Shown: positions 25,908-34,092 of the stretch, in pieces
How the letters are laid out: each line of letters starts with the position of its first letter
Numbering within the stretch: position 1 is the stretch's first letter
Assembly: GCF_008704715.1 (NCBI RefSeq)
Contig: NZ_CP023689.1
Span: forward strand, 2,170,001 to 2,234,000
Direction of reading: 5' to 3'
Length of the DNA stretch: 64,000 bases
From: Streptomyces chartreusis
GTDB taxonomy: Bacteria; Actinomycetota; Actinomycetes; Streptomycetales; Streptomycetaceae
Notes under the pieces: model-generated
Database searches by the model: none
What the model was told of the DNA's origin: nothing
Seen by the model: the letters and a program-made list of their open reading frames with translations, nothing else
Translations under genes and position numbers: made by a program

Positions 25908-27356
25908 TTGAGAATCAACCCCGTTCGCCTGCTCATGGCGATGCTGGTGGCCCTCGCAGCCTGCCTCGTCGCACCGGGCTCCCCCGCCCAGGCAGCCGTC
26001 CCCGACTCCCCCGCCGTGACCTACACCAACCCGATCGCCGAGAAGCGGGCCGACCCGCACATCTTCCGACACACCGACGGCTACTACTACTTCACCGCGA
26101 CCGTCCCCGAGTACGACCGCATCGTGCTGCGCCGGGCGACCACCATCCAGGGTCTGTCCACGGCCCAGGAGGTGACCATCTGGACCAAGCACTCCAGTGG
26201 TGTCATGGGCGCGCACATCTGGGCGCCGGAGATCCACTTCATCGACGGCAAGTGGTACGTCTACTTCGCCGCGGGCGCCACCAATGACGTGTGGGCGATC
26301 CGGATGTACGTCCTGGAGGGCACCGGATCCAACCCGCTGACGGCCACCTGGGCGGAGAAGGGCCAGATCAGGACCCAGTGGGAGAGCTTCTCGCTGGACG
26401 CCACGACCTTCGTGGTGGGCGGCGTGCGCTATCTGGCGTGGGCCCAGCGCGACCCGTCCGTGAACAACAACACGGACGTCTATCTCGCGAGGATGGCCAA
26501 CCCCTGGACCATCACGGGCACTCCGGTGATGCTGTCGCGGCCCACCTACTCCTGGGAGACGGTCGGCTACAAGGTCAACGAGGGCCCGGCGGTGATCCAG
26601 CACGGCGGCAAGGTCTTCATGAGCTACTCCGCCAGCGCCACCGACAGCAACTACTGCCTGGGGCTGCTGTCCGCCTCCGCGAGCGCCGATCTGCTCGACG
26701 CGGCGAACTGGACCAAGAGTTCCACGCCGGTGTTCACGAGCAACGCGGGCACGAGCCAGTACGGCCCGGGGCACAACTCCTTCACCGTGTCCGAGGACGG
26801 CAGGAGCGACGTCCTCGTCTATCACGACCGCAGCTACAAGGACATCAGCGGCGACCCGCTGAACGACCCCAACCGCCGCACCCGCGTCCAGAAGCTGTAC
26901 TGGAAGGCCGACGGCACCCCCGACTTCGGCATCCCGGTGGCCGACGGGGTCACCCCGCAGCGCTTGTCGTCGTACAACCTCGCCGACCGGTTCATCCGGC
27001 ACTGGGAGTACCGCGCCCGCGTCGAGGCGGGCGTCTCCCCGCTCGCCGACTCGCAGTTCCGCGTCGTCGCCGGCCTGACCGGCAGTGGCACGGTCTCCCT
27101 GGAGTCGGCCAACTTCCCCGGCTACTACCTGCGGCACAAGAACTTCGAGGTGTGGCTGGAGAAGAACGACGGCACGGCGCGGTTCGCCTCCGACGCGACC
27201 TTCTCCAGGCGGGCCGGGCTGGCCGACCCGGCGGGGGTCTCCTACGAGTCGTACAACTACGCGGGGCGCTACATCAGGCACTACGAATACCTGCTGTACG
27301 TCCAGGCGCCGAGCACGGCCACGGACCGGGCGGACGCCACGTTCTACGCCCAGTAG
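25908..27356 (+). CDS. secreted GH43 arabinofuranosidase-type enzyme with AbfB (CBM42) domain
   Basis: I choose TTG 25908 as start because GGAG lies 7 nt upstream; an in-frame GTG at 25890 overlaps nothing useful and adds six residues. The 482-residue protein has a Sec signal ending SPAQA, then a GH43 propeller with RADPHIF (base), SLDATTF (modulator) and NEGPAVI (acid). A C-terminal AbfB/CBM42 arabinose-binding domain follows, with the repeated DRFIRHWEYRARV and GRYIRHYEYLLYV. It should release arabinofuranose from arabinan or arabinoxylan. It starts 19 bp after the upstream GH43 stop, so the two are probably co-transcribed. Confidence 0.88.
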   Translation: MRINPVRLLMAMLVALAACLVAPGSPAQAAVPDSPAVTYTNPIAEKRADPHIFRHTDGYYYFTATVPEYDRIVLRRATTIQGLSTAQEVTIWTKHSSGVMGAHIWAPEIHFIDGKWYVYFAAGATNDVWAIRMYVLEGTGSNPLTATWAEKGQIRTQWESFSLDATTFVVGGVRYLAWAQRDPSVNNNTDVYLARMANPWTITGTPVMLSRPTYSWETVGYKVNEGPAVIQHGGKVFMSYSASATDSNYCLGLLSASASADLLDAANWTKSSTPVFTSNAGTSQYGPGHNSFTVSEDGRSDVLVYHDRSYKDISGDPLNDPNRRTRVQKLYWKADGTPDFGIPVADGVTPQRLSSYNLADRFIRHWEYRARVEAGVSPLADSQFRVVAGLTGSGTVSLESANFPGYYLRHKNFEVWLEKNDGTARFASDATFSRRAGLADPAGVSYESYNYAGRYIRHYEYLLYVQAPSTATDRADATFYAQ

Positions 27357-27392
27357 AGAAGCGGAACGCCCAGTTCAGAGCCTATGAACAGT

Positions 27393-27428
27393 GACTATAC
27401 ATGGCGAGTATACTCGCCATGTATAGTC
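27393..27428. promoter_or_regulatory. perfect 36-bp palindrome, operator or mRNA hairpin
   Basis: The arm GACTATACATGGCGAGTA (18 nt) is followed without spacer by its exact reverse complement. It is AT-rich for this genome, with TATAC/GTATA motifs that look like -10 elements on either strand. It lies 36 bp after the GH43 stop and ends 5 nt before ATG 27434, so it could be a repressor site over a promoter or a hairpin blocking translation. It is not a GC-rich terminator. Confidence 0.7.
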
Positions 27429-27433
27429 GCGAT

Positions 27434-28216
27434 ATGCCTTCTCTGACCAAGAAGATGAAAAAGCCATGGGCCTGGTTGTGTGCAGCCGCCGCTCTGGTGG
27501 TGGCCGCTTCCCTGGTGGCCTTCAGCCAGTACGTGCGTCTGGAGACCACTTCGCCGAGCGCCGCACGGGCCCAGGCCGCGTCCACCGCCAGGACCCTCTC
27601 CGGCGGTGTCGACTGCCGCGAGGACAAGTGCGTCGCGCTGACCTTCGACGCCGGCCCGAGCGAACACTCCGCGCGACTGCTGGACATCCTCAAGGAGAAG
27701 GACGTCCCGGCGACCTTCTTCCTCCTGGGCAAGCGGCACATCGAGAAGTACCCGGAGCTCGTCGAGCGGATGGCCGACGAGGGCCATGAGGTGGCCAACC
27801 ACACCTGGGACCACAAGAGGCTCACGGAGCTGGAACCCGACGAGATACGCGACGAGATAGAGCGCCCCAACAAGGTGATAGAGCGCATCGTCGGACGGCG
27901 CCCGACGCTGATGCGCCCGCCCCAGGGCCGTACCGACGACACGGTGCACGACATCTGCCGCGAGCTGGGCATGTCCGAAATCCTGTGGAGCGTGACCGCC
28001 AAGGACTACAAGACCGACGACTCCGAGCTCATAGAGCAGCGCGTCCTCGACCAGACGGACCGCGACGGCATCATCCTGCTGCACGACATCTACGACGGGA
28101 CCGTGCCGGCCGTGCCCGGGATCATCGACGAGCTGAAGAAGCGCGGATTCGTGTTCGTGACCGTTCCGCAGCTGCTCGCGCCGGGGAAGGCCGAGCCGGG
28201 AAAGGTGTACCGGTGA
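27434..28216 (+). CDS. NodB-fold polysaccharide deacetylase (CE4-like), membrane-anchored or secreted
   Basis: I place the start at ATG 27434, after the palindrome; ATGs at 27401 and 27419 fall inside it. No Shine-Dalgarno is visible. The 260-residue protein has an uncleaved-looking N-terminal helix (about 12-30) and a NodB domain (about 65-255). Motif 1 is TFDAGP rather than TFDDGP, so the usual metal-ligand Asp is Ala73. Motif 2 (HTWDH, His123 and His127) is intact. Motif 3 reads RPPQG instead of RPPYG, and motif 5 (ILLHD) is intact. It probably deacetylates peptidoglycan or another glycan, but activity with this metal site is uncertain. Confidence 0.85.
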   Translation: MPSLTKKMKKPWAWLCAAAALVVAASLVAFSQYVRLETTSPSAARAQAASTARTLSGGVDCREDKCVALTFDAGPSEHSARLLDILKEKDVPATFFLLGKRHIEKYPELVERMADEGHEVANHTWDHKRLTELEPDEIRDEIERPNKVIERIVGRRPTLMRPPQGRTDDTVHDICRELGMSEILWSVTAKDYKTDDSELIEQRVLDQTDRDGIILLHDIYDGTVPAVPGIIDELKKRGFVFVTVPQLLAPGKAEPGKVYR

Positions 28217-28239
28217 GCCGCCTCACCGGGTGAGGCGGC
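28217..28239. terminator. bidirectional hairpin terminator
   Basis: GCCGCCTCACC pairs with GGTGAGGCGGC around one G. It starts right at the deacetylase stop and faces the stop of the convergent DUF2278 gene at 28278. Confidence 0.8.
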
Positions 28240-28277
28240 CGCGCGCGTCGCGCCCCGCGCCCGGTGGACGGCCCGCG

Positions 28278-29288
28278 TCAGAAGACGACGGTCCAGCCCT
28301 CCCGTGCGGCCTGCACGGCCGTGTACGAGACGCCGTCTGCCTTGAGCCCTCTGGCGTCCAGGAGGCTGATCTCGCCACCGTGGTTGCCGAGTTGGGCGCC
28401 GCCTCCGAGACGCACGACAAGACTGGCGCCGGGCGCGAGCGGGCCGGCCGGCACGGCGGAGCGCCGGCCCAGCCGGTCCTGGAGCTGCCACCCGGTCAGG
28501 TCCACGGCATCGGGCGAGGCGTTGAGCAGCGTGACGGTCTCGGCCTCGGGGACGGGGCCGCGCGGGTTGACGAGCGCGGCGACGATACGGACCGGCCGGG
28601 TGCCGGGCACCGGGCGTGAGCCGTCGACGTCCCCGATGGTGTGGCCGGTGACGTCGTCCGTCTTCCAGGACTGGCTCTGGAAGGCCAGGAAGACGGCGAC
28701 CCAGCGGTCCTGCGCCGGGAAGTGCACGAGCAGTCCGCCGTCCTGCCACACGCCGTCGGCGTCGCGGAACCGGCCGCTGTTGCCCTGGTTCATATGGATG
28801 TCGTGCACACCGTTGCCGGGCAGGAAGCCGAAGATCTTGTCCTTCGTGCCGGCCTCGGACCCCCAGCGCTCGCCGAACAGATACAGCCGGGCCTCCTGGT
28901 CCGCGACCGCACGGCGGACGGAGTGGTCCAGGAGGTCGGCGAGGTCGTTGTCGGGGCCTTCGAGGTCCGGGGGCAGCTTCCGCATCAGGGCCGGGTCGAA
29001 GAGGTTGCCGCGCACGAAGTCGAGGTTCGGGCCGCCGGGGCCGGACGGCAGGGTGTTCCAGCCGCTCGCCAGGCCCGCCAGACGGGCGGTGACCGGGTGC
29101 CGGAAGTCGTCGCTGACGAAGTACAGCAGCTCGGACGGCCGCTGCTGGGACAGGACGTTGACGGCGGCCCGGTAGCGGGTGCCGGAGTCGTCGGCGACGA
29201 GGATCTGGTAGTGCGGCGAGTCGTTGCCGCTCTCGCGCCGGGTGTCGACGGCCCGACCGATCAGTACGCCGTAGGTCTTCAACGGCAT
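28278..29288 (-). CDS. DUF2278 (YukJ-like) protein with lamin-tail-like C-terminal domain
   Basis: I choose ATG 29288 because GGGGGAG lies upstream; an in-frame ATG at 29327 adds 13 residues. The 336-residue protein begins MPLKTYGVLIGRAVD, typical of DUF2278, with YQILVADDSGTRYRAAVNVLSQ and later GNGVHDIHMNQGN. The last 100 residues (from about RIVAALVNPRG) look like a lamin-tail beta domain (VTLLNASPDAVDLTGWQL). The function of DUF2278 is unknown. No signal peptide is seen. It lies between the deacetylase, on the other side of a terminator, and an SRPBCC gene on the opposite strand. Confidence 0.82.
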   Translation of the reverse strand: MPLKTYGVLIGRAVDTRRESGNDSPHYQILVADDSGTRYRAAVNVLSQQRPSELLYFVSDDFRHPVTARLAGLASGWNTLPSGPGGPNLDFVRGNLFDPALMRKLPPDLEGPDNDLADLLDHSVRRAVADQEARLYLFGERWGSEAGTKDKIFGFLPGNGVHDIHMNQGNSGRFRDADGVWQDGGLLVHFPAQDRWVAVFLAFQSQSWKTDDVTGHTIGDVDGSRPVPGTRPVRIVAALVNPRGPVPEAETVTLLNASPDAVDLTGWQLQDRLGRRSAVPAGPLAPGASLVVRLGGGAQLGNHGGEISLLDARGLKADGVSYTAVQAAREGWTVVF

Positions 29289-29504
29289 GACGATCAACTC
29301 CCCCCTGGAGGTGGGCGGATTGCCCACTCTTGGGAGGAAGGGTAGGGGTGGGGCGGCTCGGTCGAGGGCGAGTTCACCTCATGTACGTCCGCGCGCCGAC
29401 GCGCGGCCGGACCCCCTGTACGCCCCGTATACGCCACGCGCTCCACCGGATGACGGTGCCGTGACCAGCCCTGTTCGCACAGCGCCGTTCCGTAAGATCG
29501 CTCC

Positions 29505-29945
29505 GTGGCGAACTTCTCCCTCGAACGCACGGTTCCGCTCCCTCTCCCGGAGGCGTGGCGCCGCCTGACGGAGTGGCCCCGCCACGCCGAGGTCGTCCCC
29601 CTGACCCGTATCCGGGTCACCACCCCCGCCCCGACGCACGAGGGCACGCACTTCGTCGCCCGCTCCGGCCTCGGCCCTCTCTCCTTCGACGACCCGATGG
29701 AGGTGACGGTCTGGCAGCCCCCGTCCGACGACACACCCGGCCGGTGCCGCCTGGAGAAGCGGGGCCGGGTGATGCGCGGCTGGGCCGAGATCGAGGTGCG
29801 TCCCGGGCCGGGCGGCCGGGCACGGGTGGTGTGGCGGGAGGAGCTGCGGGTGCGGTTCGTGCCGGGGGCGCTGGACGCAGTGGTGGAGCGTACGGCGCGG
29901 TTCGTGTTCGGGCGGGCCGTGAACCGGTTGCTCCGACGGGCGTGA
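29505..29945 (+). CDS. SRPBCC (START-like) family protein
   Basis: This 146-residue protein has the SRPBCC pattern: initial beta strand FSLERTVPLPLPEAWRRLTEW, helices, then strands (EGTHFVARSG, WAEIEVRP, ARVVWREELRV) and a long C-terminal helix (LDAVVERTARFVFGRAVNRLL). The fold is a small lipid- or hydrophobe-binding cavity, and no ligand can be inferred. The start is GTG 29505 without a clear ribosome binding site. It lies 62 bp before the LanC-like gene on the same strand and could be co-transcribed with it. Confidence 0.82.
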   Translation: MANFSLERTVPLPLPEAWRRLTEWPRHAEVVPLTRIRVTTPAPTHEGTHFVARSGLGPLSFDDPMEVTVWQPPSDDTPGRCRLEKRGRVMRGWAEIEVRPGPGGRARVVWREELRVRFVPGALDAVVERTARFVFGRAVNRLLRRA

Positions 29946-30007
29946 CGGCCCTGCGGCCGGAGGAGCCGCAGGTGAGGCAGCCGGACGGCCGTGCCAGAGT
30001 GGGCGCC

Positions 30008-31318
30008 ATGACCGAGACCGATGCAACGACCATGAAAACGGACGAGGTTGAGGCGCTGGCCGCGGACGGGCTGCGGTGGCTGCTCTCCGTCGCCCGGGAC
30101 ACCGGGGGCGGCGGGATCGGCTGGCCCGTCACGCCGTCCGACGCCGACGTCGACCCGATGCTCTACAACGGCACCGCCGGAGTGGTCCCGGTCCTCCTGG
30201 AGGCGTGGCGGCACTTCGGCGACGACTCCTACGCCGACGCCGCCCGGCGCGCGGCCCGCTGCCTGGCCCGGTCCGTCGAGGAATGGCAGGACGACTCGCT
30301 CTACTTCGGCCGCACCGGGATGGCCCTGGCGCTGCGGGCCGTGCACGACGACCTGGGCGACCCGGCCGCCGGGGCCGCCGCCGACCGGGCGCTGGAGCTG
30401 GTGCGGGCCGGCTTCGACGGGGAGCGCTGGGGTGAGCTGTACGAGCTGATGGGCGGCAACGCGGGCATCGGGCTGGGCGCGCTGCTGATGGGGGCGGACG
30501 ATCTCGCCGTACAGGCCGTGGAGCCGTACGCGCGCACCGCCGAGCCGACCGCGCACGGTGTGCAGTGGCAGCACCGGCCCGGCGCGACGGGCCGGATGCA
30601 CCACATCTCGCACGGCACCCTCGGCATCGTCCACGGCCTGGCCGCCGTCGGGCACGCGGCCGGCCGCGCCGATCTGGTCGAGCTCGCGCTGGCCGGTGCC
30701 GCGGACGTCGTGTCCCGCGACGAGGACGGGCCGGACGGCTTCCTCGTCCCGCACTCCGATCCGCAGCACCGCCCCGATCTGGTCCAGCGCCACAACTACG
30801 GCTGGTGCCACGGCCCTTCGGGCGACGCCCAGGTCTTCCGGCTGCTGCGGGACCTGACCGGCGACCCGCGCTGGCAGGCCCTCGCCGACCGCTGCTGGCA
30901 CACCGTCACGCACTCGGGTCTGCCGAGCCGGCTGCGCCCCGGCTTCTGGGACAACAACGGCCGCTGCTGCGGCACGGCGGGCGTCCTGGCGCTGGCGGAC
31001 GACCGGATCGCCGAGCAGGGCGACTCCCCCGAGTTCGCCGAGGTCCTCGTCGCCGACATCGCCGCGCACGCCACCCGGGACGCCGACGGCGCCCGCTGGT
31101 CCAACGTCGAGCACCGGGCCACCCCGAGCGCCCTGGAACCGCGGACCGGGTGGGCGATGGGCAGCGCGGGCATCGTGCGGGAACTCCTGCGCCATGTGCG
31201 GATCTCACGGGGCGGTGCGCCGGCCTACGCCTTCGCCTGGCCCGACCAGCCGGCGCCGCGGGCTCAGGCCACCGACCCGATCCGGCCCGCCGGTTCGGAC
31301 GTGGACGCCGCGTCGTGA
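30008..31318 (+). CDS. stand-alone LanC-like (lanthionine cyclase family) protein
   Basis: This 436-residue alpha/alpha-barrel protein carries the LanC zinc motifs: YGWCHG (Cys267), as in LanCL proteins, and GRCCGTAG (Cys320-Cys321). In classic LanC the second pair is Cys-His (CHG), so the third ligand here appears to be Cys. Other barrel repeats include NGTAGVVPVLLEA, GRTGMALAL, GNAGIGLGALL, SHGTLGIVHGL and WAMGSAGIVRELL. LanC enzymes close thioether rings in RiPPs; LanC-like proteins without a precursor often have unknown roles. No LanB, LanM, protease or Cys-rich precursor lies nearby. ATG 30008 is preferred; ATG 30032 is possible. Its 3' end overlaps the convergent XdhC gene by 55 bp. Confidence 0.85.
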   Translation: MTETDATTMKTDEVEALAADGLRWLLSVARDTGGGGIGWPVTPSDADVDPMLYNGTAGVVPVLLEAWRHFGDDSYADAARRAARCLARSVEEWQDDSLYFGRTGMALALRAVHDDLGDPAAGAAADRALELVRAGFDGERWGELYELMGGNAGIGLGALLMGADDLAVQAVEPYARTAEPTAHGVQWQHRPGATGRMHHISHGTLGIVHGLAAVGHAAGRADLVELALAGAADVVSRDEDGPDGFLVPHSDPQHRPDLVQRHNYGWCHGPSGDAQVFRLLRDLTGDPRWQALADRCWHTVTHSGLPSRLRPGFWDNNGRCCGTAGVLALADDRIAEQGDSPEFAEVLVADIAAHATRDADGARWSNVEHRATPSALEPRTGWAMGSAGIVRELLRHVRISRGGAPAYAFAWPDQPAPRAQATDPIRPAGSDVDAAS

Positions 31319-32421
31319 TGGATCGGCGTGTGCGCGCCGGTCAGGGAGGCACCGCTGCCGCCACGCCGGCCCGCGACGATCTCCGAGGCGATCGACAGGG
31401 CCGTCTCCTCGGGCGTACGGGCGCCGAGGTCCAGGCCGATCGGTGAGCGGAGCCGGGCCAGCTCCAGTTCGGTGACGCCGACCTGCCTGAGCCGCTCGTT
31501 GCGGTCCAGGTGGGTGCGGCGCGAGCCCATCGCGCCCACGTACGCCACCGGCAGCCGCAGCGCCGACCGGAGCAGCGGAACGTCGAACTTGGCGTCGTGG
31601 GTGAGCACGCACAGGACCGTCCGCGCGTCCACCTCGGTGCGCTCCAGGTACTTGTGCGGCCACTCCACGACGATCTCGTCGGCCTCCGGGAAGCGGGTCC
31701 TGGTCGCGAAGACCGGCCGGGCGTCGCACACCGTCACGTGGTAGTTCAGGAACTTGCCGATCCGCACGAGCGCCGACGCGAAGTCGATCGCGCCGAAGAC
31801 GATCATCCGGGGTGCGGGGACGGAGGACTCCACCAGGACCGTGAGCGGGGCGCCGCAGCGCGAGCCCTGTTCGCCGATCTCCAGGGTGCCCGTGCGGCCC
31901 GCGTCCAGGAACGCGCCCGCCTCCGCGGCGACCGTGCGGTCCAGTTCGGGATGGCCGCCGAAGCCGCCGTCGTGGCCGCCGTCGGGGCGGACCAGCAGCG
32001 CGCGGCCCATCAGGTCCGAGGGTCCGGACACGATGCGGGCGACCGCCGCCGCCTCGCCGGCCGACGCCGCGGCCAGGGCCGTCGCCAGCACCGGGCGGGC
32101 CGGGTCCTGCGCCCGTACCGGGGTGACGAGGATGTCGATGATGCCGCCGCACGTCAGGCCGACGGCGAAGGCGTCCTCGTCGCTGTAGCCGAAGCGCTCC
32201 AGGACCGTCTCGCCGTCCTCGAGGGCTTGTCGGCACAGTTCGTAGACCGCGCCCTCCACACAGCCGCCGGAGACAGAGCCGATCGCCGTGCCGTCGGCGT
32301 CCACCGCGAGCGCGGCGCCGGGCTGGCGGGGTGCGCTGCCGCCGACCGCCACCACGGTGGCCACGGCGAAGTCACGTCCCTGCTCGACCCACCGGTGCAG
32401 CTCTTCGGCGATGTCCAGCAT
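31264..32421 (-). CDS. xdhC: XdhC/CoxI-family molybdenum-cofactor maturation factor
   Basis: This 385-residue protein has the N-terminal XdhC/CoxI region (FAVATVVAVGGSAPRQPGA, SVSGGCVEG, LTCGG) and the C-terminal Rossmann-like XdhC_C domain (RMIVFGAIDFASALVRIGKFL, VGAMGSRRT, SPIGLDLGARTPEETALSIASEI). XdhC binds molybdenum cofactor and inserts the sulfurated form into xanthine dehydrogenase. It is last in the minus-strand purine set, 47 bp after the permease gene, with GGAGACC before ATG 32421. Its 3' end runs 55 bp into the end of the LanC-like gene on the other strand, so both reading frames are used there. Confidence 0.9.
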   Translation of the reverse strand: MLDIAEELHRWVEQGRDFAVATVVAVGGSAPRQPGAALAVDADGTAIGSVSGGCVEGAVYELCRQALEDGETVLERFGYSDEDAFAVGLTCGGIIDILVTPVRAQDPARPVLATALAAASAGEAAAVARIVSGPSDLMGRALLVRPDGGHDGGFGGHPELDRTVAAEAGAFLDAGRTGTLEIGEQGSRCGAPLTVLVESSVPAPRMIVFGAIDFASALVRIGKFLNYHVTVCDARPVFATRTRFPEADEIVVEWPHKYLERTEVDARTVLCVLTHDAKFDVPLLRSALRLPVAYVGAMGSRRTHLDRNERLRQVGVTELELARLRSPIGLDLGARTPEETALSIASEIVAGRRGGSGASLTGAHTPIHHDAASTSEPAGRIGSVA

Positions 32422-32468
32422 CTGTCGGTCTCCTTAAAGCGGTCGTGTGGAGGGCGGTACGCGCACGG

Positions 32469-33926
32469 CTAGTGCACGCCCATCCAGCTCTCAATGGGAT
32501 TGAGGGCGAAATAGACGATGAAGATGCCTGTCAGGGCCCACATGAACGCCCCGATCTCCCGCGCCTTGCCCTGAGCGATCTTGATGGCGACGTACGAGAT
32601 GACACCGGCGGCGACACCGGCCGTGATCGAGTACGTGAACGGCATGATCACGACGGTGAGGAACACCGGGATCGCGGTGGCCCGGTCGGCCCAGTCCACG
32701 TGCCGTGCGTTCATCATCATCATGGCGCCGATGACCACCAGGGCCGCCGCCGCGACCTCGCCCGGCACGATCGCCGTGAGCGGGGTGAAGAAGAGGCAGG
32801 CCGCGAAGAACAGGCCGGTGACGACCGACGACAGGCCTGTACGGGCACCCTCGCCGACGCCGGTGGCCGACTCGACGAACACCGTCTGCCCGGACGCGCC
32901 GGACACACCGCCGATGGCGCCGCCGGCACCGTCGATGAACAGCGCCTTCGACAGGCCCGGCATCCGGCCCTTGTCGTCGGCGAGCTTGGCCTCGGTGCCG
33001 ACGCCGATGATGGTGGCCATCGCGTCGAAGAACCCGGCGAGCACCAAGGTGAAGACGATCATGCCGACGGTCATCGCGCCGACCTCGCCCCAGCCGCCGA
33101 ACTCGACGTTGCCGAAGATCGAGAAGTCCGGCATGGACACCGCGCTGCCGTGCAGTTCGGGGGCGCCGCTGGCCCACTGCTTGGGGTCGATGGCGCCGAA
33201 GGCGTTGAGGACCACGGCGAGCACGGTGCCGCCGACGATGCCGATCAGGATCGCGCCGGGGATGCCGCGCGCCTGGAGCATGAAGATCGCGAGGAGGGTG
33301 ACCGCGAAGAGCAGGACGGGCCAGCCGGCCAGTTCGCCGGCGGGGCCGAGAGTGACCGGGGTGGCCTCGCCCTGGTGCACGAAGCCGGCCTTGTAGAAGC
33401 CGATCAGCGCGACGAACAGGCCGATGCCCATGGTGATGGCGTGCTTGAGCGCGAGCGGGATCGCGTTCATGATCATCTCGCGCAGGCCGGTGACGACCAG
33501 CAGCATGATGATCACGCCGTACATCACACACATGCCCATGGCCTGCGGCCAGGTCATCTGCGGGGCGACCTGCGAGGCGAGGACGCCGGAGACGGAGAGG
33601 CCGGCGGCGAGGGCGAGCGGCACCTTGCCGAAGAAGCCCATCAGCAGCGTGCTGAAGGCCGCCGCGAACGCGGTCGCGGTGATCAGCGCCTTCTGGGCGA
33701 GGGTGTCACCGGCCGCGTCCTTGCCGGACAGGATCAGCGGGTTGAGCAGGAGGATGTACGCCATCGCCATGAAGGTCGTGACGCCGCCGCGCACCTCACG
33801 CGCGACCGTGGATTCTCTCTTGGATATGTGGAAGTACCGGTCGAGCCAGGACCTGCCGGCCGGGACGCGGGTGCCTTCTCCCGCGTCTTCGGCTGTGGTC
33901 GCCGGCTCCAGAGACTGCTGGGTCAT
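32469..33926 (-). CDS. AzgA/PbuG-type purine (guanine/hypoxanthine) permease
   Basis: This 485-residue protein has about 12-13 membrane segments and the AzgA-subfamily NCS2 signatures: TTFMAMAYILLLNPLIL near the N-terminus, AAGLSVSGVLA, the central FTLVLAGFFDAMATIIGVGTEA, and SGASGQTVFVESATGVGEGARTGL. It should import hypoxanthine, guanine or adenine by proton symport. It lies between the xanthine dehydrogenase genes and XdhC. A hairpin 112 bp upstream of its start separates it partly from the dehydrogenase genes, so it may have its own promoter. Confidence 0.92.
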   Translation of the reverse strand: MTQQSLEPATTAEDAGEGTRVPAGRSWLDRYFHISKRESTVAREVRGGVTTFMAMAYILLLNPLILSGKDAAGDTLAQKALITATAFAAAFSTLLMGFFGKVPLALAAGLSVSGVLASQVAPQMTWPQAMGMCVMYGVIIMLLVVTGLREMIMNAIPLALKHAITMGIGLFVALIGFYKAGFVHQGEATPVTLGPAGELAGWPVLLFAVTLLAIFMLQARGIPGAILIGIVGGTVLAVVLNAFGAIDPKQWASGAPELHGSAVSMPDFSIFGNVEFGGWGEVGAMTVGMIVFTLVLAGFFDAMATIIGVGTEAKLADDKGRMPGLSKALFIDGAGGAIGGVSGASGQTVFVESATGVGEGARTGLSSVVTGLFFAACLFFTPLTAIVPGEVAAAALVVIGAMMMMNARHVDWADRATAIPVFLTVVIMPFTYSITAGVAAGVISYVAIKIAQGKAREIGAFMWALTGIFIVYFALNPIESWMGVH

Positions 33927-34037
33927 GTGGGCCTACTCCCAAGGTTCAAAGGGGCACCCGCGCATTGCCTTCGGCGATCAGCGGGGTTTGGGGAGGTGCA
34001 CGACCCGGGGGACGGCCCGAGACGAACAGTTGGGGCG

Positions 34038-34062
34038 CCTGGGGGGACGAAGTCCCCCCAGG
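34038..34062 (-). terminator. hairpin between the xanthine dehydrogenase and permease genes
   Basis: CCTGGGGGGAC pairs perfectly with GTCCCCCCAGG around a GAA loop (TTC on the minus strand). It lies 31 bp after the molybdopterin-subunit stop and 112 bp before the permease start, so it may end or attenuate the dehydrogenase transcript. Confidence 0.75.
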
Positions 34063-34092
34063 ACGGAATTGACCGGTTCAACGCCCGGAGGG

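Noticed and set aside
29505..31318. A lanthipeptide biosynthetic cluster around the LanC-like gene
   Set aside because: No dehydratase, transporter, protease or Cys/Ser/Thr-rich precursor ORF was seen within several kb.
30008..31318. Functional link between the LanC-like gene and purine catabolism
   Set aside because: The genes only touch tail to tail; nothing in domains or control sites connects them.
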